From Thermoplasmata archaeon (lineage in GTDB: Archaea > Thermoplasmatota > Thermoplasmata > Thermoplasmatales > Thermoplasmataceae): a DNA stretch of 7,030 nt. The stretch covers positions 1 through 7,030 of the forward strand of contig JAKBQK010000187.1 in NCBI GenBank assembly GCA_021835265.1, in the 5' to 3' direction. Both the position numbers and the translations under genes were made by a program. The notes beneath the pieces are model-generated. The model was given only the letters and a program-made list of their open reading frames with translations, had not been told where the DNA came from and searched no databases. Positions 1 through 6,219 of the stretch are shown here, one piece after another (the stretch's first letter is position 1; each line of letters begins with the position of its first letter).

Positions 1-16
1 GTCTCAACAGCTATGG

Positions 17-28
17 AAAATAAAATAT
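17..28 (+). promoter_or_regulatory. Candidate TATA box of the tRNA-Pro gene
   Basis: The AT-only stretch AAAATAAAATAT ends 24 bases before the first base of the tRNA. This is about where an archaeal TATA element would sit if transcription starts a few bases upstream of the mature 5' end. The assignment rests on position and composition only. The surrounding DNA is also AT-rich, so chance occurrence is possible. Confidence 0.35.
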
Positions 29-52
29 CCTGATACACATTTACCTTTTCAA

Positions 53-125
53 GGGTCTGTGGGGTAGCCTGGTATCCTTCCAGCTTCGGGAGTTGGAGAC
101 TCCGGTCCAAATCCGGGCAGACCCA
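53..125 (+). tRNA. trnP: tRNA-Pro, anticodon CGG
   Basis: The 73-base sequence folds as a full cloverleaf. The acceptor stem is GGGTCTG (53-59) with CAGACCC (118-124), followed by discriminator A125; CCA is not encoded. The D-arm is 62-78 and has the conserved A14, G15, G18G19 and A21 equivalents. The anticodon stem is CCAGC (80-84) with GTTGG (92-96), and the 7-base loop TTCGGGA places the anticodon CGG at 87-89, which reads the proline codon CCG. The variable loop is 4 bases (AGAC). The T-stem TCCGG (101-105) pairs with CCGGG (113-117). G1, A73 and the missing CCA fit an archaeal tRNA-Pro and not a bacterial one. One oddity: the T-loop reads TCCAAAT, so the position usually occupied by U55 is C. 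The gene appears intact and lies just upstream of the defence cluster, a common setting for genomic islands. Confidence 0.93.
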
Positions 126-469
126 TAACTAATAAAAAAAAGTTTCGTTAAATACTCCAACCACACGATAAATGCATGGCTAGTAAATAAATAGAAAATA
201 AACATAGTTACAGGGAAACGTATTCTAGCTTGTTAAAGAATAGATATCTGAGGAGTCGATAGATATGGATTATCAATTTCAGAAAGCACATAAAAATAGT
301 AATGGATTGAATGAGGGCACATAAAGACATTCATTCCCAGACCAAACTAGAACTCTACATTTCGCATTTTTGTTAGGAATTTGCTAAGGATCTGAACAGT
401 GAGTAATTGACCGTTATCCCCATAAATGAAAAATCTAAAAAAAATAAGTTGTGTCAATTTGAAAGATAA

Positions 470-483
470 TTCAATTTATTGAA
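470..483. repeat. Short inverted repeat upstream of the GHKL gene
   Basis: TTCAAT and ATTGAA (470-475 and 478-483) form a 6-bp perfect inverted repeat around two bases, about 155 bases upstream of the GHKL ATPase start. It could be an operator-like site for a dimeric regulator. In DNA this AT-rich such a repeat may also occur by chance, and no regulator gene is present in the cluster. Confidence 0.2.
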
Positions 484-599
484 ATTACTTTATCACTGCA
501 TTATTTATTACGATTTAAAATGGTGATATGTTTCGATATAATGTTACGAGGGTTAGAACAAAGTTAAGAGTATTTGGGGGACTATACATATACGAATAA

Positions 600-607
600 T
601 TTATATG
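600..607 (+). promoter_or_regulatory. Candidate TATA box for the defence operon
   Basis: TTTATATG lies 31 bases before the ATG of the GHKL ATPase gene. An archaeal TATA box here would place the transcription start about ten bases or fewer before the ATG, giving a very short or leaderless message. That agrees with the lack of a good Shine-Dalgarno sequence before this gene. Another AT-rich TATA-like stretch (ACTATACATATACG, 581-594) could serve instead. Confidence 0.35.
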
Positions 608-638
608 TAATTAGATTTTATCATATTGGTAAATTCAG

Positions 639-2540
639 ATGGCAGGTTGGTTTTTCAAAGAACTTGGTGTTGGTTATGTTCGCCGTACTTCGCATATAGA
701 TGAATTTTTCAATAATTCAACAAAAGTGGATGCAATAGTGCGAGAGGCAATTCAAAATTCTGTTGATGCAAAAGATCACAATCAAGAAATAGTAATGGTT
801 AGATTTAGACTTAGTAGAACGGGTTTGCATTTGGAAAAATCACTTTTAGAAAAATTACCGGAACATTTATCTTCTTCAGGAATAAATGTTTCTTCACAAT
901 TAGGGTCATCCGGAATTCCATATTTGTCCATAGAGGATTTTAACACAACAGGTTTGACCGGAAACCCAGATCAAAACAACATTAACTCTCAGGATGGAGA
1001 TTTTTATAATTTTTGGTGGTCAGACGGGGTTATGAAAAAGGGTGGAAAATCAGGGGGAAGATGGGGTTTAGGAAAATATACATTTTTTGCATCTTCACAA
1101 ATAAAGACTTTTTGGGGGCTAACAGTTAGGGAAGATAATGAGAACAAGATATTAATGGGTAGAGTGCTGCTTAAACCTCACACGGTTGAAAACGTATTTT
1201 ACAATTCAGACGGTTTTTTTGTAACCTCCGATGAATTTCAACCTATTGTCGAAAGTGATGAAATTAATAATTTTGAAAAAATATTTCAGTTGAATCGAAA
1301 GAAATTTAATGGATTGTCGATTGTAATTCCTTTTCCTTTACAGGAAATTGATCACGATTCAATACTCTTGGCAATACTTGATCATTATCTATACTCTATA
1401 GTTACAGACAAAGTAAGAGTCAATATTTCTGAACATATAGCAGGGGATTCTGATAAAGAAACCATACTTAACAAAAATAATATCATTGAATTATTAAAAA
1501 GTAGAAACTCAGAAAATTCAAGTAAGTATTCCGAATATTATCAATTATCAAGAATTTTCGAACAGGTTCCTTCTACAAAAATTCACTGTGAACTTTCTAT
1601 TGAAAATCTATCAAAACCCGAAATAACCGAAAAATCATTTGGTGAAGATCTTGAAAATTTAAGGCGATTGTTCGAGGATTTAACTTCTAAAATTGTGATC
1701 AAACTTAGAATTCCTGTTATAATATACGAATCTTCCAACCATTCGTACAATTCCTATTATGATATAGTTATTACTAAATTAAAAGACTCTGATAATTTCA
1801 ATTCAAAAGTTTTTTGTCTGAGATCTGGTATTTTAGTTACTGATGCCATAAATATAAATGCAAGAGGACTAGTAATAATGCTAATTGCAGAGGATGAAAA
1901 GATTGCAAAATTCTTGGGCGATGCCGAAAATCCATCTCATACTAAATGGAGTTCGAGAACAGAGAATTTCATAGAAACATATTCAAAGGGAAAATCATTG
2001 CTTTCCTTTATACTTGAAAGTCCGGGTAAAATTCTCGATTTACTTAGAAAGAGTCCAACGAGAAGGGATATGAATCTATTAGAAGATGTATTTTATATAG
2101 ATGTCGAACGCAATGTAACGACCCCAAGGGTTTCTAGTTCAGAAGTTCCCGTTATTAAAAAGAATCCTAGATTACTAGAGATTAATCAAACAACAGACGG
2201 TTTCTCAGTCTATTTGAACGATGAGTCATCGAAGTTGCAAGGAAGTGAAAAAATAATTTTTCCATTTGATTGTAAGATCGAAACGGCATATGTGGTAAGA
2301 CGTGGAAATCCCATTAAAAAATATACGGATCAGGATTTTGATTTATCTAAAAAACCTATTAAGGTAGAAATTGAAGGGAATGGCGAACTAATTCAAAAGT
2401 ACAATAATACGGCAATTGTTCGAGTTGATGATTATACATTTGCTTTTAAAGCTAGTGGATTTGATAAAAATCGAGATCTATATGTAAGTGCAAAAATTAT
2501 TAAATCAGGGAGGGAATCAAATGCCAATAAGGAAGTTTAA
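639..2540 (+). CDS. GHKL-fold ATPase of a restriction-modification-type defence system (MutL/MORC-like)
   Basis: This 633-aa cytoplasmic protein has the three ATP-binding motifs of the GHKL (gyrase/Hsp90/histidine kinase/MutL) fold. The N-box is REAIQNSVDA at residues 35-44, with catalytic Glu36 and Mg-binding Asn40. The second motif is EDFNTTGLTG at 99-108, with adenine-contacting Asp100. The glycine-rich lid is GGRWGLGK at 139-146. No histidine-kinase phosphoacceptor domain, membrane segment or signal peptide is visible. The middle resembles the transducer part expected after a GHKL domain. Residues about 505-620 look beta-rich, suggesting a C-terminal sandwich domain. In known GHKL proteins ATP binding closes a dimer clamp, and MutL/MORC-like members occur beside DNA methyltransferases in restriction-modification loci. 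Here it heads such a locus, so a role in sensing or clamping DNA is inferred. The ATG is the first possible start, since an in-frame stop lies at 630-632, but it has almost no Shine-Dalgarno. Its 3' end overlaps the next gene by 20 bases. Confidence 0.85.
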   Translation: MAGWFFKELGVGYVRRTSHIDEFFNNSTKVDAIVREAIQNSVDAKDHNQEIVMVRFRLSRTGLHLEKSLLEKLPEHLSSSGINVSSQLGSSGIPYLSIEDFNTTGLTGNPDQNNINSQDGDFYNFWWSDGVMKKGGKSGGRWGLGKYTFFASSQIKTFWGLTVREDNENKILMGRVLLKPHTVENVFYNSDGFFVTSDEFQPIVESDEINNFEKIFQLNRKKFNGLSIVIPFPLQEIDHDSILLAILDHYLYSIVTDKVRVNISEHIAGDSDKETILNKNNIIELLKSRNSENSSKYSEYYQLSRIFEQVPSTKIHCELSIENLSKPEITEKSFGEDLENLRRLFEDLTSKIVIKLRIPVIIYESSNHSYNSYYDIVITKLKDSDNFNSKVFCLRSGILVTDAININARGLVIMLIAEDEKIAKFLGDAENPSHTKWSSRTENFIETYSKGKSLLSFILESPGKILDLLRKSPTRRDMNLLEDVFYIDVERNVTTPRVSSSEVPVIKKNPRLLEINQTTDGFSVYLNDESSKLQGSEKIIFPFDCKIETAYVVRRGNPIKKYTDQDFDLSKKPIKVEIEGNGELIQKYNNTAIVRVDDYTFAFKASGFDKNRDLYVSAKIIKSGRESNANKEV

Positions 2541-3318
2541 TTTTACAAACAGAATAAGGATTGGAAGGGATTGCATCAGTATTCAATTGGAAAACGAAAG
2601 GACCTCTCAATATGAATTTAGAGCAAAATTGAATCTTAATAATCTTGACTTTCCAAAAGATTCAGAAGTATTTCTGGAAGCTTACTACCAGACAGAGAAA
2701 AAAAGGTTTAGTTTTGGATCTTTAGGACAGCTATCTCAACCAAGCGACAGATCTCTTGCTGAATTTGCAAGTTTCGCAAATGTTAATTTTCGCTTATTAG
2801 TGGTCTCGCCAGGGGAACACAATAGAAGTATATTGGGTGTCGCTGATAGACTGACCCCGGAATATGGAGTAAATGGAAGAACACAGGGTAATGGAAAACT
2901 TTCAATTCTTCCAGTTGAAACTTCAGATGAAATGAGCGAAGCATGGAGATTGGACTTTTCAACTGACGAACCCGTTCTAATTCTAAATAGTCGACTATTT
3001 GACATTAAACAAAAATTAGACACGGATCCCATATTTAAATTGTTGATTTTACCGCAAGTAATTCGCTTTATTGTATACAGAATGATTTACATTGAACATG
3101 CTCAAATAGATGATGAGGACAGTGCTTATTCTAATTGGTTTAAATTTTTATTAAAACAGCTGAAAAAAGGAGTAAAAATACCTTCTACCGATGTTGATTC
3201 TGTTGATTTTGATGAAGAACTTCTAGATAAATGGACTAATGATGTAATTGACAATTTTTGTGATTCATTAAAATTATTGGAAAATGTTAATTCTGTAGTT
3301 TTGGAGGTTAAGAAATGA
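2521..3318 (+). CDS. Uncharacterised protein coupled to the GHKL ATPase
   Basis: I do not recognise a named family for this 265-aa soluble protein. The start chosen is the ATG at 2521, because GGGAGG lies about eight bases upstream (2507-2512). An in-frame ATG at 2488 would add 11 residues but has no such site. The first ~110 residues look beta-rich (alternating hydrophobic strands, e.g. ISIQLENERTSQYEFRAKL, then VFLEAYYQTEKKRFSFGSL). The second half is more helical, with a hydrophobic segment around LLILPQVIRFIVYRMI that is interrupted by charged residues and is not a clear membrane helix, then an acidic stretch (DDEDS) and a lysine patch (KQLKKG). No nuclease, helicase or metal-binding motif is evident. 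It overlaps the ATPase gene by 20 bases and shares ATGA with the next gene, so translation is probably coupled and the three products probably work in one complex. An adaptor or DNA-recognition role is only a guess from context. Confidence 0.8.
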   Translation: MPIRKFNFTNRIRIGRDCISIQLENERTSQYEFRAKLNLNNLDFPKDSEVFLEAYYQTEKKRFSFGSLGQLSQPSDRSLAEFASFANVNFRLLVVSPGEHNRSILGVADRLTPEYGVNGRTQGNGKLSILPVETSDEMSEAWRLDFSTDEPVLILNSRLFDIKQKLDTDPIFKLLILPQVIRFIVYRMIYIEHAQIDDEDSAYSNWFKFLLKQLKKGVKIPSTDVDSVDFDEELLDKWTNDVIDNFCDSLKLLENVNSVVLEVKK

Positions 3319-4034
3319 AACTTAAAGTAATGAATATTGCAGGTATAAAAGCCTTTCAAGAATATCTCAGTAAATTAAAAAGTGATGGAACACTTGAAAA
3401 ACCTGATTACAATACGGGGGAATATTCGTATGAATATGGTAAAGAATGTGTCATGCTAGATGACATAAATCCAATAAGCACAAGGATGCAATTAGCTCAA
3501 TATCTTGACAAAGTTTTTACAGAAAATTCAATACATAGATCAGAAGTGATTGGTGATAGAGGACTCTGGACATGGTTATCTTATGCATGGTTTGATCGAT
3601 TAGCTCCAAAGGATGCAGGTTTTAGGAAAGTCAAAGAATATTACTCCTATGTGTATGTTCCCAGCTACAGAAGAAGTTATAGACACTCTATAGCATCAGC
3701 ATATCTATTGTATACAGGATTAGGAGAGTCACTATCACGTTTATTTCTTGAATGTGATATTAATGAACATAATGACTTTGTTGAGCAATTAGCATCTTCC
3801 GGGTATATAGTCTCTAACAAATCCATTATTGAAGCCGCTCATTTGTTATACTGGGATTCCGTTTCTGGAAAAGCTAAACGGGGTTCCCAGACGAGGAATA
3901 AAACTGGCACACTTCGTAGATTTATTAGCGTTCTTGGCCAACTTGAAATTAACTATGATATATATACAGCTACTTCTGAAGAGATATTGAATCTCCTACC
4001 TAGCGAATTTGATAAATGGAAGTCGCCTTCGTGA
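3315..4034 (+). CDS. Defence-cluster protein resembling the DUF6339 group, function unknown
   Basis: This 239-aa soluble protein starts at an ATG that overlaps the previous stop (ATGA) and is preceded by a strong Shine-Dalgarno, GGAGGT at 3303-3308, six bases away. Recognisable features are a tryptophan-rich patch (GLWTWLSYAWFDRL), an RHSIASAYLLY segment, EAAHLLYWD followed by a basic GKAKRGSQTR stretch, and a C-terminal LRRFISVLGQLEINYDIY...ILNLLPSEF signature. From memory, this ordered set resembles uncharacterised proteins annotated DUF6339 that sit next to DNA methyltransferases and GHKL ATPases. This was not checked by a search. The basic region and the Tyr/Trp-rich core would be compatible with nucleic acid binding, but no catalytic motif is visible. 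Tight coupling to the two upstream genes suggests a shared complex. The methyltransferase gene begins 52 bases downstream. Confidence 0.78.
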   Translation: MKLKVMNIAGIKAFQEYLSKLKSDGTLEKPDYNTGEYSYEYGKECVMLDDINPISTRMQLAQYLDKVFTENSIHRSEVIGDRGLWTWLSYAWFDRLAPKDAGFRKVKEYYSYVYVPSYRRSYRHSIASAYLLYTGLGESLSRLFLECDINEHNDFVEQLASSGYIVSNKSIIEAAHLLYWDSVSGKAKRGSQTRNKTGTLRRFISVLGQLEINYDIYTATSEEILNLLPSEFDKWKSPS

Positions 4035-4086
4035 AATGCTTTTCTATCCATAATTTACTATAATGAATTTCCAATAGAGAATTGGG

Positions 4087-5676
4087 ATGGTAAGAATGAT
4101 TAACGTAATTGATATCTTTGCTGGGCCCGGAGGTCTGAGCGAGGGATTTACATCTTATATAAATCTAAAAGGAGAAAATATTTTCAACATTGTAATGTCC
4201 ATTGAGAAGGAACATTATGCTTTCGAAACCCTCAAACTTAGGACATTCTTCAGAGAGTTTGCTGGCAAACCACCAAAAGAGTATTATGATTTTATTCGTG
4301 GTGAAATTTCAATTAATGAACTTTTTAATTTATTCCCAAAAGAGGCTGAAAATGCATCCAAAAAAGTTTGGATGGTTGGTCTTGGTCCATCTGGTGCTTC
4401 GGTTTCAGAAATCCGAAAAAAGGTATTACCAACACTTGGTAATGATTCCACAACAGTCCTTATTGGAGGACCACCTTGCCAAGCGTATTCCTTAGTTGGA
4501 AGATCTAGAAATTCAGGTAACAAAAATTACAACCCTGAAAATGATGAAAGACAGAGACTTTATGTCGAATATTTACAATTTTTGGCAGATTACACGCCGG
4601 CTGTTTTCGTAATGGAAAATGTGAAAGGGATAATATCTGCAAAACTTGGGGAAAAAGAAATTTTTAGATTGATACTAAATGATTTACAATATCCATCAAT
4701 TGCTTTGGAGAAAGAAGGAAGAGATCTGCTGGTACATCCAAATGCTGAATATCGCATATTCTCGTTAAAAACCGGATTATTACTTAATGAGAACAATATG
4801 AGAGATGCTGTAATAAGGGCGGAAAATTACGGTGTACCCCAAACAAGGCACCGTGTTTTTCTCCTTGGAATAAGATCTGATTTACCTGTGACCAGCATTA
4901 TACCTTTGAAAAAGACCAAAACAGTTCCTATATCTAGTGTTATATCGGATCTTCCCCCCATCAGGAGTGGACTTTCTGAAAAGCCAGATTCAGACATTGC
5001 TTGGAAAGATATCTTTCATTCACAATTGAAAAGCAATTGGATCGCAGGAAATTCTGATAAAAACTATAGGGAATCTCTACATAGTAACATGAAAGAGTAC
5101 CTTTGTAAAATTAATCCTCCAAAATTAGGCAAAGGAGGAGAATTCATTAGTGCATCCGTTGGGACTGAATACAATTCTTCGTGGTACAATGACAAAAATT
5201 TGTCAGGTGTCTGCAATCACATATCCAGAAATCACTTAGATGCTGATCTTTTTAGGTACTTTTTTGCAGCTTGTTATGCAGAGATATATGAGACAAGCCC
5301 AAAACTAAAAGATTTTCCAAAAGATCTATTACCGAACCACGCTAGCGTTGGAGAGGCATTAACTGGAAATGGGAATTTTTCAGATAGATTTAGAGTTCAA
5401 ATTTCAAATCTACCTGGTAAAACTGTCGTTTCACACATAAGCAAAGATGGACATTACTTCATTCACCCCGATCCGATGCAGTGCAGGAGCTTGACTGTTC
5501 GTGAAGTGGCGAGAATTCAAACATTCCCGGATAATTATTTTTTTTGCGGGCCAAGAACAGCACAGTATGTTCAAGTTGGTAATGCAGTTCCACCATTTCT
5601 TGCAAAACAGATAGCTGAGATTATTGATGACATTTTTAACCAAGCAGTTAAAGGTGCAATAAACATCAAAATATAA
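4087..5676 (+). CDS. DNA (cytosine-5-)-methyltransferase, restriction-modification type
   Basis: The 529-aa enzyme would transfer a methyl group from S-adenosylmethionine to carbon 5 of cytosine within a specific DNA site. All core motifs of the family are present in canonical order. Motif I is DIFAGPGG (residues 9-16, AdoMet binding). Motif IV is GGPPCQAYS, with the catalytic Cys131. Motif VI is MENVKG, with Glu177. Motif VIII is QTRHRVF (252-258). A long target-recognition region follows. Motif IX is RSLTVREVARIQTFPD, with Arg472-Glu473, and motif X is VGNAVPP (497-503). Motif I and the catalytic cysteine are about 118 residues apart, against roughly 60 in compact enzymes such as M.HhaI, so an extra segment is inserted there. 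The start is ambiguous between ATG 4087 and ATG 4096 (MINVIDIFAG); an in-frame stop at 4075-4077 excludes longer forms and neither has a strong ribosome site. A TATA-like TTTACTATAA at 4054-4063 could allow separate transcription. It presumably protects host DNA from the rest of the locus; the target sequence cannot be read from the protein. Confidence 0.95.
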   Translation: MVRMINVIDIFAGPGGLSEGFTSYINLKGENIFNIVMSIEKEHYAFETLKLRTFFREFAGKPPKEYYDFIRGEISINELFNLFPKEAENASKKVWMVGLGPSGASVSEIRKKVLPTLGNDSTTVLIGGPPCQAYSLVGRSRNSGNKNYNPENDERQRLYVEYLQFLADYTPAVFVMENVKGIISAKLGEKEIFRLILNDLQYPSIALEKEGRDLLVHPNAEYRIFSLKTGLLLNENNMRDAVIRAENYGVPQTRHRVFLLGIRSDLPVTSIIPLKKTKTVPISSVISDLPPIRSGLSEKPDSDIAWKDIFHSQLKSNWIAGNSDKNYRESLHSNMKEYLCKINPPKLGKGGEFISASVGTEYNSSWYNDKNLSGVCNHISRNHLDADLFRYFFAACYAEIYETSPKLKDFPKDLLPNHASVGEALTGNGNFSDRFRVQISNLPGKTVVSHISKDGHYFIHPDPMQCRSLTVREVARIQTFPDNYFFCGPRTAQYVQVGNAVPPFLAKQIAEIIDDIFNQAVKGAINIKI

Positions 5677-5730
5677 ATTCAAATGAATAAGTTTTAAAAT
5701 AAAAAATCAAAAATATAGGTTCACAATAGA

Positions 5731-5738
5731 TTTAAAAG
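5731..5738 (+). promoter_or_regulatory. Candidate TATA box for the vsr gene
   Basis: TTTAAAAG lies in the 103-base gap between the methyltransferase and vsr. A start of transcription about 26 bases downstream would give a leader of roughly 20 bases containing the GGTGAT ribosome site at 5771-5776, just before the TTG start. The spacing is coherent for an archaeal promoter, but the whole gap is AT-rich, so this is tentative. Confidence 0.35.
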
Positions 5739-5779
5739 AATAACGTAAATTTACTTGAAGAATAATATAGGGTGATAAT

Positions 5780-6193
5780 TTGGACAAAATTTCAAAAATT
5801 AAAAGAAGTTGGAATATGTCACGAATAAAATCAACCAATACTTCACTCGAGTTGAAAGTTAGAAAGTATTTATTTGCAAATGGATATAGATATAAATTGC
5901 ACTCAACGCTTATAGGTAAACCAGATTTATTATTTTCGAAGCAGAGAGTTGCAGTTTTTGTGAATGGGTGTTTCTGGCACATGCATGGTTGTAACTTATC
6001 AAAAATTCCTACTTCGAGAAGAGAATTCTGGGAAAAGAAATTGAATAGAAACAAAGCCAGAGATATCGAAGTGGAGGGTTTACTTAAAGAACTTGGTTGG
6101 AAAACAATTAGAATTTGGGAATGTGAAGTCAATAATAACATAGAAAAAGCAACCTATGATCTTATCTGCATAATAGCTAAAAAATTTATTTAA
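5780..6193 (+). CDS. vsr: Very short patch repair (Vsr) family endonuclease
   Basis: Classical Vsr nicks DNA 5' of the T in T:G mismatches produced when 5-methylcytosine deaminates, and it usually accompanies C5 methyltransferases. This 137-aa protein keeps the family core: GKPDLLF with Asp49 (E. coli Asp51 equivalent), VNGCFWHMHGC at 61-71 with Trp66, His67 and His69, the zinc ligands Cys64, His69, Cys71 and Cys115 (in IWECE), and TSRREFWEKKLNRNKARD with Asp95. The T-H pair preceding the GCFWH core in the E. coli enzyme is V-N here. The TTG start at 5780 is preferred over ATG 5816. GGTGAT at 5771-5776 is well placed, and the N-terminal DKISKIKRSWNMSRIKSTNT aligns with the conserved mismatch-binding N-terminus of the family, which the ATG would remove. 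Its length is normal. It is separated from the methyltransferase by 103 bases and may have its own promoter. It could act as the restriction nuclease, since no other nuclease is recognisable in the locus. Confidence 0.92.
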   Translation: MDKISKIKRSWNMSRIKSTNTSLELKVRKYLFANGYRYKLHSTLIGKPDLLFSKQRVAVFVNGCFWHMHGCNLSKIPTSRREFWEKKLNRNKARDIEVEGLLKELGWKTIRIWECEVNNNIEKATYDLICIIAKKFI

Positions 6194-6210
6194 TAACGAG
6201 TTTACACTAC

Positions 6211-6219
6211 TATTTTTTG
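6211..6219 (+). terminator. Oligo-T terminator after vsr
   Basis: Six consecutive T residues (6213-6218) lie 20 bases after the vsr stop codon. Archaeal RNA polymerase terminates at T-runs without needing a hairpin, and none is evident here. The position at the end of the five-gene unit makes this the likely terminator. Confidence 0.45.

Larger units (their letters stand above)
126..638. other. Intergenic stretch between tRNA-Pro and the defence cluster, no convincing gene
   Basis: About 510 AT-rich bases carry no long ORF on either strand. Two very short ORFs occur. One at 265-324 would encode 19 residues (MDYQFQKAHK...) and is preceded by GAGGAG at 250-255 with nine bases of spacing. The other starts with ATG at 311 and is broken by stops at 374 and 404. 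Neither resembles a known protein to me. A perfect 8-base palindrome (AGATATCT) lies at 242-249. No second copy of the tRNA 3' end, no integrase gene and no inverted-repeat-bounded element could be seen here. The region could hold decayed remnants of an integration module, but nothing in it proves that. Confidence 0.6.

Noticed and set aside
126..140. Run of eight A residues just after the tRNA, considered as a terminator.
   Set aside because: On the + strand this is an A-run; termination of the tRNA transcript would need T residues on that strand.
311..466. A frame reading MRAHKDIHSQTKLELYISHF, then continuing past stops at 374, 404 and 464, considered as a decayed integrase or transposase.
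   Set aside because: The open runs are only 9-21 codons, which AT-rich DNA gives by chance, and no recombinase or transposase motif can be seen.
2736..3032. Minus-strand open frame of 98 codons opposite the 265-aa gene.
   Set aside because: It lies wholly inside a gene with a good ribosome site and coupled neighbours, and its translation has no coherent domain pattern.
4202..4495. Second + strand open frame of 97 codons inside the methyltransferase gene.
   Set aside because: The overlapping frame carries methyltransferase motifs I to IV, and the alternative frame shows no family features or ribosome site.
5707..6141. Minus-strand open frame of 144 codons opposite vsr.
   Set aside because: The + strand frame encodes Vsr with all catalytic and zinc residues. 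The antisense product is a low-complexity hydrophobic shadow.
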